This document shows, one piece after another, positions 26,660 to 36,016 of a stretch of 64,000 nucleotides of DNA. The position numbers were made by a program, and so were the translations under genes. Source of the stretch: Hypholoma sublateritium FD-334 SS-4 (lineage: Eukaryota; Basidiomycota; Agaricomycetes; Agaricales; Strophariaceae); contig KN817542.1 of NCBI GenBank assembly GCA_000827495.1, positions 285,886 through 349,885 of the forward strand. The letters are read 5' to 3'. The notes under the pieces were generated by a model. It did no database searches. It saw only the letters and a program-made list of their open reading frames with translations, and was not told the origin of the DNA. Position 1 is the first letter of the stretch. Each line of letters starts with the position of its first letter.

Positions 26660-27035
26660 TCAAGTCACAACGGCGCCGACGTAGATAGGTGTATACCTCT
26701 TGCAGCTACTTGATTCAGAGTTTCATTCATTATCTTCCCTCTGTCGTTCGCGCACCGCAAGCTACCTAAGCATTATCTAAAAAGAGGTAAAAAGTAGATT
26801 CTGCGGACGGGATTATACGTGCAGCGACGACAAAATGGAAAGGAGAAAGTATGAAGGGAAACGAATGAGGAACACGTTCTTTTCGTCTGAGCTCTCCGAG
26901 ATCGGGGTATGTAGAAAGGCACGAGCGCGTCCGCTGCGCCGAGGTACAACCTGCCGTAAATGCTCCGGCACGACTTCGCGCACCTTGCGCCGGGGTAGAA
27001 GAGGCAGCATTCCCGGGCCGAGACCAGCCGGTTAG
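26420..27035. repeat. Left copy of a duplicated block spanning two convergent 3' ends
   Basis: This block aligns by eye with 30683-31300. Shared landmarks include CCCACCATTGCACCCGGCGC, TAGCGTACTCTATTGCG, GGCTTCCCGCCAGGCCTGAC, AAAAAGTAGATTCTGCGGAC and GTCCGCTGCGCCGAGGTAC. It contains the functional end of gamma-adaptin, its 3' noncoding region, and a damaged end of SF3B1. Many substitutions and small indels separate the two copies, so the duplication is not recent. Confidence 0.85.
26840..27035 (-). pseudogene. Decayed 3' end of SF3B1
   Basis: The sequence matches the true SF3B1 3' end at 31070-31268: both contain AACACGTTCTTTTCGTCTG and the run around GTCCGCTGCGCCGAGGTAC. Indels break the reading frame here, and nothing upstream on this strand continues SF3B1. 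It is a fragment and cannot encode a working protein. Confidence 0.8.
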
Positions 27036-27039
27036 GCGC

Positions 27040-27246
27040 TCGTCCGGGGCTTGGTCCCGAGTCCCGTAGCCAATCAAGTAGGGGCCTTTTATAATATTAG
27101 CGCCCCTCCTGTACACGAGCTTCAGAGAGCTCCAGACATTCGATGCCGCCGAAGCGAGCAGCTTGGCAATATTGTCGTGCCGATGGAATAAACAGTCCTC
27201 CTCGCGGAAAGACTGCCGAATCGCGGTTGATACTAGGACGCACTCA
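27040..27246 (-). pseudogene. Inverted fragment of gamma-adaptin exon 3
   Basis: The minus strand resembles gamma-adaptin at 23747-23950. Shared landmarks are TCTTTCCGCGAGGAGGACT, GCGATTCG, GAATGTCT and AAGCTCGTG, in the same order and with indels between them. The fragment stops at the exon boundary (GATGAG), next to a run of 12 G at 27249-27260. It lies directly against the decayed SF3B1 end, so two unrelated gene fragments are joined on one strand. Confidence 0.7.
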
Positions 27247-27248
27247 TC

Positions 27249-27260
27249 GGGGGGGGGGGG
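27249..27260. repeat. Homopolymer run of 12 G
   Basis: A pure G tract sits at the edge of the inverted gamma-adaptin fragment. Such tracts are prone to slippage and sequencing error, and this one marks a rearrangement junction. Confidence 0.9.
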
Positions 27261-27772
27261 ACGTAAACGTAAGGCGTCGCTTCAGCCACCGCCGTCTACA
27301 TTTAATCTCATCGATTCCCCATGGCGATGCTTGTCTGTTGACAGGTCGTGGCAACTTGACAATCCTGAATCGGCGAGTGAGCCTCATGCTGGAGACGAAT
27401 CAGACGATAGCGCATCATATCATTCATTGGCCGTACAGTAACACATTCGTCATCCCGCCGAGGAGGATCGATGTTGGATCGATAAGTACATTACCTCTTT
27501 TCACTTCATTTCCACTCTCCGCGCGCATGCTGTTTGGCGGGATTGTTGTATCTGGAGTTCTTTTTAAAAATTCTGACATTCTCATTAATGATGCAACAAA
27601 AGTGCCGTAAATGCGCAGATAAGTTGCGGCATGGTTTCGAAACATGGTGCTCATGGCAATGTATTTCGTAGTAACCGGGCTTGCGAAGAATTTCGGGGTC
27701 AAAGCAAGACCATTCACTTTTATTTTCACTTTATATTTTTACAAATTATGTCCAATCCCACCAAATCCGCTG
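27261..27772. other. Unassigned interval inside the rearranged region
   Basis: About 500 bases with no similarity that I recognise elsewhere in the window. A 101-codon minus-strand frame (27424-27729) is open but matches no known family. Confidence 0.4.
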
Positions 27773-28924
27773 TCACAAAGTACTAGCATATTGGGTACGA
27801 TCAAATAGCTGTCGACGAATACTGTTACTGATACACTTTTGACTCTTTTTGTGTCGAGATATTGCAGATTCGTAGGGCGTTGTGTATTCGCCGCATTGAT
27901 CGCATGTGTACACCATTCGTTCCCTTCCAGATGCGTGAAAGTTGTTGTAATGAGCTAGCAGGATATGTAAGCGAGGCGCTGGAAGAAATATTGCAAACTC
28001 AAAGGTACCCACTTGTTGCTCTGTAATTTGTAGTAAAAGTCTTGTTGCAGTCATGCCAAAGACACCGATATCCTGTCTCTGGTGTCCTAGTGAAATTGTT
28101 GGGTTCCATCCGGACGGCCGAAGTGTGAGGAAGATTAAAAAAGGCACTGTTCATTGACGAGGAATTTTCTCCATCCTGCTTTCAAAGGTAGTCAATATCG
28201 ACCGAAGGGCAGTTCTTTAGCCACACGGTCTTACAGTCTGCCAATCTGAGTGAACGATTGCTTGATCCCTGACGAATTCCGGACCGGCGAATTGATCTTC
28301 GAACTGATATGAAAAATGTTGCTCAGTATAATGCTGAAACCAAAACTTAAATGACATACGATCGAGGAGTAATTTTCATGATTTTCTGGAGAATAGGTCT
28401 CTATGTTACGAGTGACCGGTACGAAATCGATATTCATGGCCGCCATCTGGGCAGCGAGGACGTCCCCATCGTATTCGGATGTGATCTGTATATTGGGTGT
28501 CAGTGGACACAGCGAGCAGGGGATAATATAAATTTACATTATGTCCCAGCATATGTTGATATTCGCTGAGTATGCGCATATATTCATACGACACACTCCC
28601 GTACGTATTCTGGACCTTTGATTAGCGAGTTGTCAGCAGGTCACTTTGAAATCGATAGAGTGAGCGTACTGGATAATCATACGCCCATGAAATACCTTGG
28701 GGATCATCCTCTTGTGTATGGGGTGAAACTAGTTGCTGAGAAGTGTCGACCTCTGAGGAGCAGTGTGGAGAATAGTAGCTATAGTCGTGTGCCGAATTGG
28801 ACATTGGAGGTAACGATGAATGGAAGGTTAGCCTTTCAGCGGGCTTTTGAACCATTTTCAATCCGACAGCATCGATAACATGGCACAGCAGAGAACAGCG
28901 GTTCATGGATTTTGTCTGTTTCAT
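27773..28924 (-). CDS. C2H2-type zinc-finger protein
   Basis: Exons can be threaded on the minus strand. From the 5' side they give SYEYMRILSEYQHMLGHN, then ITSEYDGDVLAAQMAAMNID, FEDQFAGPEFVRDQ, then a longer exon ending in TGYRCLWHDCNKTFTTNYRA. The last exon starts THYNNFHASGRERM and continues VYTCDQCGEYTTPYESAISR. The first finger is C-x4-C-x12-H-x4-H, split by an intron just before its first histidine. The second is C-x2-C-x13-H-x5-C. The protein ends FDRTQYASTL at the TGA at 27773. Every intron has GT-AG borders and the frame is kept, so it looks functional. The N-terminal exon (28924 leftwards, serine-rich SNSAHDYSYYSPHCSSE) could not be joined cleanly. Probable nuclear DNA-binding protein; target unknown. 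Confidence 0.55.
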
Positions 28925-28969
28925 TAAAACGCGCTTACAACAGTGTTGTACGCTCCAGAACTAAAAAAA

Positions 28970-29670
28970 TAGTGTTGTGTTACTCCATCGGTCCACTGGA
29001 GCCAAGGCGAAAAGAGAAAAATGAAAGAGGCAGAATACCTCGAGGCACGGGAGGCTAGATATGTTCTCCTTCACCAATGTGGACCAGACGTAGACAAGAA
29101 GCAGTGCGAGGACGCCCTCCGATAAAGCAAAAGCAGCGCTGTGAACTTATGTACAGCCGTCAGCGTTACTTCGTCCATAGCGAGGCGAGAAAAGCAGGAC
29201 CAGAAATGCCAGGCGACCCATTACCACAGCGCCCCGACCACGTAGATGCGGAGAATCCCCTCTTGTACCAACACGATTCTCCCTCCCACCCGCACTTTCT
29301 TGTCTCGCGGTGCGCGGTAGGGGACCTCTCCGAGGGGGGTCAAGCAGAGCGAACAGCTCATGCAAGCGGTGTTGTTGAGCCGTATCAGATAACTTCGGAG
29401 TCCCGAGCTGCGGGATCTGGATAAAAAATCCGGCCTTGTCAAGGCGAATGAAATTATGATGAGATTAAATGTCGTCAGCGGCGACGTTATGACTTACATT
29501 TTACAACCCATTGCGATTGTGCGCTAGGAATGATAGGGAGGACGGAGAATCGAGTACCGCATGTTAGATGTTGCCACGAGTTGGCCAGGTTATCTAATTC
29601 GTTGAAACGACTTGGAAAGCGTCGATCCAGAAGGCAGCAGAGGTCGGATAATTGTCAAAAGGGGCAAGTG
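28970..29670 (-). pseudogene. Decayed, internally deleted copy of the 11756 membrane-protein gene
   Basis: Blocks at about 28975-29400 and 29450-29670 match about 11935-12340 and 13030-13240. Shared landmarks include CCACAGCGCCCCGACC, GTAGGGGAC, TCTCCGAGG and AGGCAGCAGAGGTCG. About 600 bases of the parent (roughly 12400-13020), including the first membrane segment, are missing. Frameshifts interrupt the rest. The only clean stretch is about 70 codons around LGEVPYRAPRDKKVRVGGRI. Orientation is the same as the parent. Confidence 0.8.
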
Positions 29671-30682
29671 GTGTAGCTGTGGGTATTCTAGTTTTGATAT
29701 TCGTCGCTCATCATTGGCGAGTTCTTCATGCAGATGGGATATAATAGGCGAGGTGTCGGGGATAAAATAAAGTGATATGCGTGATTGCGTATACTTGGTA
29801 AGGGTACAACGACTTGCTTACTCTGGCGAGGCGTCGAACCCCGATCGACCCATCGACTACGCAGTACGAGTCGGTTTCAATAAACACGAGGCTGAGATGG
29901 TTGATTAAACTTCCTGGGAGATTCCATGCGAAAGGGATTTTGGGGTGGTGGAGGGAGAGGGGTGGCAGGTGTTGGAATAGGGTAGTTTGGGGAGTGGGTT
30001 GATGCAGCCGTTAAGCTGGTAACGTCCAGTCGGCGAGCGTGATGGCCGCTATCAGACGGAATGGGTTTATGTGGTGATTTAGATCGCGCCGCACTCCGGA
30101 CACCGCGAGAGATTCCTTCAGGCAGACACTTGCGATTGGGCGTATTTAGTGAACGGTGTGGAAAGCGTCGCTATAAGTGTTGGATGCAATTTTTCGCCGT
30201 CCAGTTTCCCAGTCATGAGCTGTCTAGAAGCGAAACTGTTAAGATTGCAGAGCCAATATCGTTCCGTTCGTCTTGGAAAAAGGAAACAGAGGCCATAGGT
30301 TGTGCATAGGAAGAAGGCGAGGCTGTACGAGGAATTGCTAGCGAGTCAGGCCGCAACAAGGCGAGGAAAGGTAGATCAGCAAAGCTATGGGACGGTGGTC
30401 TGTTACTCTGTTACTGTTGCTGGTATGAGGAGGCGAAAGGCTTATGCCATAGCGGGTTGTGTACGTTCGATCTGCTGCTTATGCTGAGGGCTGGGGGTTG
30501 GGGGGCGGGGGGGCGGACGAATGTTCTAAGTTTCAGTTAGCAACTAAGTATTAGTGCGATCAAGAAACTGTCAAAGGTTCAGAATGTGCTGACAGAAAGT
30601 CCATTCACTGACAGCATGCCTGCTTATTTCACTTTGATGAGCTGCTATTAAAAGTTTTCAGAAATACAGGATGTCGCAGACT
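29671..30682. other. Unassigned interval inside the rearranged region
   Basis: About 1 kb with no recognised gene. At 29830-29900 the minus strand reads VFIETDSYCVVDG, which loosely resembles an RNase H strand, but no other reverse-transcriptase motif was seen. A G-rich run lies at 30488-30515. Confidence 0.4.
30488..30515 (+). other. G-quadruplex-like run
   Basis: Four or more runs of three to seven G separated by one or two bases occur in 28 bases. This fits the G-quadruplex pattern. It lies about 170 bases left of the right-hand duplicated block. Confidence 0.75.
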
Positions 30683-30870
30683 CATGTGTGGCGGTTCCCA
30701 CCATCGCACACAGCGCCTGCTGGCTTGCGTTATTAAGGCGGTGCTCGGCTGACCTGCTTTACATTGCAGAGCAACCTGGGCCCGCGGATAGCGTACTCTA
30801 TTGCGAGGCAGAACGTGCAGGAGCAGACCGACTTCGCAGGCTTCCCGCCAGGCCTGACAGTGATTAATAC
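30683..30870 (+). pseudogene. Decayed last exons of gamma-adaptin
   Basis: It includes the end of the penultimate exon (CCCACCATCGCAC), a shortened intron with TTGCAG acceptor, and the last exon (RIAYSIARQNVQEQTDFAGF). A 6-base deletion and substitutions distinguish it from the functional exon at 26550. No upstream adaptin sequence adjoins it. Confidence 0.8.
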
Positions 30871-31300
30871 CGACGCCTGCGTAGATGGACGTATACCTGT
30901 TGTAGCTGCTTAATCCGGATTTTCTTTCCTTATCTTCTCTCTACCGTGCGCGCGCCGCGCTGTGCCTAGGCATTATTTCAAAAGAGGCAAAAAGTAGATT
31001 CTGCGGACGGAATTATACATACAGCGACGAAAAAATAGAAAGCAGAAAGTGCGAAGGGGAAGGAATTAGATGAAGGCCTGTAGCGGGTGGCGGTCGAACA
31101 CGTTCTTTTCGTCTGTGAGCTCGCCGAGGTCGGGGAAGAAAGGCACGAGTGCGTCCGCTGCGCCGAGGTACAGCGCGTTATAGATGCGCCAGTACACTTC
31201 GCGCACTTTGCGTGCGGGATGGAAGAGGCCCTGCAGCACATAGCTCAGGAGCACGCCCGGGCCGAGGGTGACGCGCATCGCCTCGATCGCGTCCATCACC
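30683..31300. repeat. Right copy of the duplicated convergent 3'-end block
   Basis: This is the partner of 26420-27035 in the same orientation. It contains a decayed end of gamma-adaptin, the shared noncoding part, and the functional end of SF3B1. The two copies are about 4.2 kb apart. Confidence 0.85.
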
Positions 31301-34300
31301 GCGCCGATCACGTGTGGCGATGTCTCGAAGCAATTGGGCCACACGAGGTTCATGAGGTGCAGCATTGAGTCTTCGCAGCCGAGCCCTGCGACGCCGAGCG
31401 CGAGATGCTTGACGATTGTGCTTGCGGTCTGGCGATGCACGAGATCGCGGTCGGTGAGCGCATCTTCGAGCATTGTCACGACGGAGTCGCAGTAGTACGC
31501 CGATTGTGGGCCAACGTACTCGAATACGAAGGAGAGTGCCTTGAGACAGCCCGTGCGTACGTTCAGCTCGGCGGTACGGTATTCGTTCAGGATAGCGGGA
31601 ATGCAGGTAAAGGCTAAAAAATCAAGATAGAAGGTTCAGCATTTCAGATAATGACGTTGTTTAAAGACAAACACTCACGTCCGCAAGTTTCGGCCACGAT
31701 GGCGATTGCAACCGTACTACACACGCGACTCTGGCGTTCTTGTACACGCAGGTTCGTGAGCAGAACAGAGAGCACGTCCTGGGGTCCAAGACTCTTCGCG
31801 ATGTAACCGAACGAGTTGACCGCCGCACGTCTGATACCTTTTTTGTGTGCCTTGAGAAGGTCGAGCAGTTCAAAGCAGATGCGCATCCACTCGCGTGCAG
31901 GTACGAACTCGGCGCCGCGATCTGCAATGCGCCCAATCAGATTGATCGAGGCCTCCTGTACCTTCTCGTGCCTGTTGCGTAGAATGGGGGTCATGCGCGG
32001 TACTAAACACAAAGCAAAGATATTAGAAACTTGAGAAATTGGAATGAATAAGGAAAACTCACGTAGATCCTTCACCGGTGGGTTCATCTGGGTCATACCA
32101 ACGACGTTTGCTATCGCGCCCTCCGCGGCAATGATGCTACCAAGTGTGTCGGGGTACTCTTCACCTAGTTGCTCGAAGAGGACGAGTCCAAGCTTACTCA
32201 GCAGCTGGTCTTCGCCGCACTGCTTGATGACGACCGCAAGACGCGTCGTCAGATCCGCTGCCTGCTGGCGCACCTTCGCGCTCTTGTTGTTCAGACGCCA
32301 CAGAATCGTCGAAACAATTTGTGTCAGGTAGGGCTTCACGCGGATGCCGAGCGCATTGACGACCGTGCCGAACCCATCGAGCATGACCTGGTCCTCCGTC
32401 GTCTGCTCCTGGAAGGAGTAGATGATGCCGTCAACTAAGCGTACTTCGAGGCGCTCGTCGATATCTGCGGCGCCGAGCGTGGCGACAACGCGGGTAATTG
32501 TCTCCATCACCATCTTGCGGTACGGCTCNGCCTCGTCCTTGAGCTCGTTNACAACGCGCCCGACAATCTCAGCGACGCCNGCCTTCTGCGCNAGCTCGAC
32601 GGTCGTCTCGACGACCTGGCGGTAGTTGCGGCGGTCGAGCGCCATGCGGCGCACCCAGAACGCNTTGAAGAACTCGGGNAGGATGTCCTGCTTGATGTAC
32701 TGNGCAGTCACACCNTCCGTCGCCGCGCACTGCTTCACGACCTTGAGNANNATCTTCTTCATCTCNTCGTCNGANGTCTGGAACTCGCGAATCAGAATCA
32801 CGGTNACCTCCTTGGTGTAGTACGACGCATACTCGGGGTCCATGAGCGGGATGATGAACCCAATCGCCTTGAGGAACGCAGCGAGGCCCTTGCCGCGGTG
32901 CAGACGGATGCCCAGCCAGAGCGGCTTGAGCACGTTATCGAACGACTCGATACCGTAGGGCGCGGCGGCCTCCGCGAGCGCCGCNAGCCCAAGGGCGGTC
33001 ATAGTCCGCACCTTCTGCTGCTCATCAGNCAGCCCGTGCGCNATACAGTCGACAAGGTTGCGCAGATGCGGGAGCACGGCGCAGCCCATCATGATTGCGA
33101 TCTGCTGCACGATACGGATACCGGTGTGACGTGCTTGCCACGACTTCTTCGAGCGACAGACAGCNTTGAGGAAGGGCANCAGNGANGGNATGCCGAGCGC
33201 GGAGGCGACGACGGAGAATGCACGAGCGGTAGTGTTGCGCACGTACTCGTCGGCGTGGTCGATATCCGGACGCATTGTCGAGATCATGTGTGCTAGGCCA
33301 GCGGCCTTGGACAGGTTGGAAATAATCTCGCGACCTTCAACACGGGCGTAGTAATCCTCGTCGATGAGGAGAGGCTCGATGACGACGAGAATTTTGTGCA
33401 CATAGGGCCTGACGAGGTCGTCAAGCTTGTAGAGGACACGATCAATGACTTTAACAAGCAAATGGCGTTCCTGGTCCTCTAGAGTACGCTCCATGAGCAG
33501 CGGCAGGATCTTGTCGAAAAGCGGCCCAGCGCCGAACTCGCGGGCCTTGTCGGTGATCTGGCGCAGCGCAGTCTTGCGCACGGGCGGCGTGCCGTTCTTA
33601 ATCTTGAGCAGCAGCCGCATAATCTTCCGCTCCTTCATCTCCTCCACCGTCAGGTCCGTCTCGTCTTCCTCTTTCAAGATTTTCGCGAAATACTGCGCAT
33701 CTTCCGCTTTGAAGAACGCGAGGTTGCCGACGCCGGGTATTTCGGTGGGCAGCTCGGGGGCGAGGCCAGCAGCGGCCGCCGCCGCCGCCGCGTCGGAGCC
33801 CTCCTGGATCTGGAAGCCACCAGCGTCGGGGAGCGGGGTCGCCATGAACTTGCGGGGGGCGACCATGGGCGCATAGCCCGGCGGCGGGGGGACGATGGCG
33901 TACCCGGTCGCGGGCAGGACGGCGTCGAGCTCCTCGTCAGACAGATAGCGGTTGTTCTTGTCGTCCTGCATAATCCCTGGCGCATTCATGATGATGGGCA
34001 TCATCGGCGCATCGGGGACGGGCGCGGGCGTCTGGTCCCAGCGCGAGCGCTTCGGGGTCTCGCCGACGGCGGCGGCGTCCGCAGGCGTGGCGTCCCAGCG
34101 CGAGCGCTTCTTCGGCGCCGCGGCGGCCTCGAGCGCCTCCTTCGACCACTCGCCGCCGTCCCGCCTATTGGGATCGACGTTCTCGTCCGCGGCGGAGCCG
34201 ACGTCCCAGCGGCGCTTGCGCTTCGCGGCCCCGGCGGCGCCGCCCTCCTTCTCGCGCTTGAGAGCCGCGAGCTCCTTCTCCGCGGCCTCGATCTCCGCGC

Positions 34301-34745
34301 GCGGCGGCGTCTTGTCGAGGTCCATCTTCATCTGATTGTCCTCGCGGTCCTTGCGCTGCTTCTCCTCGATCGCGCGCTTCACGCGCTGCTCCTCCTGCTC
34401 GAGCCGCGAGAGGCGCATGGCGTCCTTGTACCCGCCCTCGACCTCCTTCCCGTCTTCCACAGGCGCAAATGCGTCCGCGCTGTCGACGGCCTGCCGCGCG
34501 AAGCGGCGGTTGTGGTAGTCGGACTGGCGCGCGGCGATCTGGCGCTTCGAGGCGGTCTCCGCGAACGGGTCGATGTCCTCCTCCTCTGCGAGGTCGTGGA
34601 ACTCCTTCAGGATGTCCTTGGGCACGGTGTACGAGTCGACCATGCGGGGGGAGCTGGGCGCCGACATACTGCTCTGCGTCGTCGTGGGTGTCTTGGGTGA
34701 AGAACGGAAGCGGGCCAGCGGATGACCAATACTGTGACTGGACAT
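31066..34745 (-). CDS. SF3B1: Splicing factor 3B subunit 1 (SF3b155)
   Basis: SF3B1 is the HEAT-repeat scaffold of U2 snRNP that clamps the branch-site helix. Spliced length is about 1,184 residues with introns 32003-32062 and 31614-31678. The N-terminal third is basic/acidic and has UHM-ligand motifs [17 protein letters not shown] and [10 protein letters not shown], which bind UHM domains such as that of U2AF2. The HEAT region includes [20 protein letters not shown] and ends HPLQAFI. The start at 34745 ([13 protein letters not shown]) is preferred; in-frame alternatives are 34838 upstream and the [15 protein letters not shown] codon downstream. About two dozen undetermined bases lie between 32529 and 33189, almost all on third codon positions. 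The 3' end is duplicated at 26840-27035. Confidence 0.95.
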
Positions 34746-36016
34746 TATTCCCACGGGCACGGACCTATAAAGCCCGTGTTTTTTTCTCGACTTTCCTCGT
34801 CTTGCGCCCACGTCGCTGGGCGCGCTGTCCCTCCTCATGGTGAGTCACTGTTCCGTGCCTTCGTCTGATGATACCATGCCGCCCCAGTCGTAGCTACCTG
34901 ACAATAGCAATGACGAGCCGGTTAGCACAAGCCAAAACGTGCACCTCTGACTCTTCTCCTCTTCTCTCATTCCGACATTTTCCAACACATCGCTAACCCC
35001 TCCCTTTCAGATCCCGTCACCTTCCATCAAGCCATGCAACGATGCTGGATATCTCTCATACCAAGTTCAGCCTAAACAAAGTGTGAGTCTTGTCCCTTTC
35101 GCGTCTTGCAGATGAGAACCATATACACCAACCTCCGGAGCTACGGCGATGGGGAGAAACATAACAAAATACTAAGAACAGCCAACTGATCTTATCCATC
35201 CTTCTCCGTCGCGCATTGGATTCAGGCTGACCAAAATCTTCCCCCCAGATGTTTTTCCCCTTTTTTTCTCGACGCTTCAGGGAGGTCGTGCTACATAGTC
35301 GTAGTCTGCCCAATGAAAATTTATTTTCCATATCCTCATCCTCATCGTTCAAGTTGTACAAGAAAACATTCCATTCAATCAAAGCACTCAACAACAGATA
35401 CACAGACAACCCAAACGACAGAGTGCGCAGTAGACCTAAACTACGCGCGGTATTGGTACAGAATGATTCAGAGTCAAGCGACCGACGTATGTATCATGTA
35501 ACAGACAAAACACCCAGCACACACGAAAAAAGGAAACAAGATGGATGGTCAGCTACTTATATAATGTTCAATCGTGGTATCGCAGCGTCATAAATAGATG
35601 GGGGAAAGATGAGATGAACGCGCCTATGCGCCGTCGCGCGGGGCGAGGAAAGAAGACACCTGAAATCTGAAAAACGAAGGGCCGTAGATAATAAATAGGC
35701 CCGCTGATGAACAAGGATAAAGATCGTGGAGATGCATATATATGTGCTCGAGAGCCAGGGGTGGGTCGGATAGAATGACATTGGGATGCGGAAGAGGAGA
35801 GAGCGGACGGCGCGCGGGCGCCGTATTCGTTAATAGCTAAAGTCGTGAGGTGGTCGTAAGATGATGATGATGATGATGGACGGCGAGGAAAACAAAGACA
35901 TGGACATGGATGGATGGCAAGGACGGAGGGAACGCCGCCGGCCGTCCCTAGCAGACGACCGCAGAACACAAAGACAAGACACGCCCGCGAAAACGCAGAC
36001 CACAGCAGCACCGCGC
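34746..36016. other. SF3B1 upstream region and forkhead 3' region
   Basis: About 1.27 kb between two minus-strand genes. The left part should hold the SF3B1 leader and promoter. The right part probably carries the forkhead 3' UTR. An (ATG)6 microsatellite lies at 35861-35878. No further gene is supported. Confidence 0.5.
35861..35878. repeat. (ATG)6 microsatellite
   Basis: Six perfect ATG repeats in noncoding sequence downstream of the forkhead gene. Likely length-variable between strains. Confidence 0.9.

Noticed and set aside
26766..27116. 116-codon minus-strand frame
   Set aside because: It runs across the junction between an SF3B1 fragment and an inverted adaptin fragment, so it is a chimeric chance frame rather than a gene.
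29820..29850. A tRNA T-arm-like hairpin on the minus strand (5-bp stem, TTCGACG loop)
   Set aside because: No matching acceptor stem, anticodon arm or D arm was found upstream, so it is not a tRNA.
29830..29900. RNase H-like peptide VFIETDSYCVVDG on the minus strand
   Set aside because: Only one short segment resembles the family. No catalytic residues before or after it and no reverse transcriptase or integrase motifs were seen.
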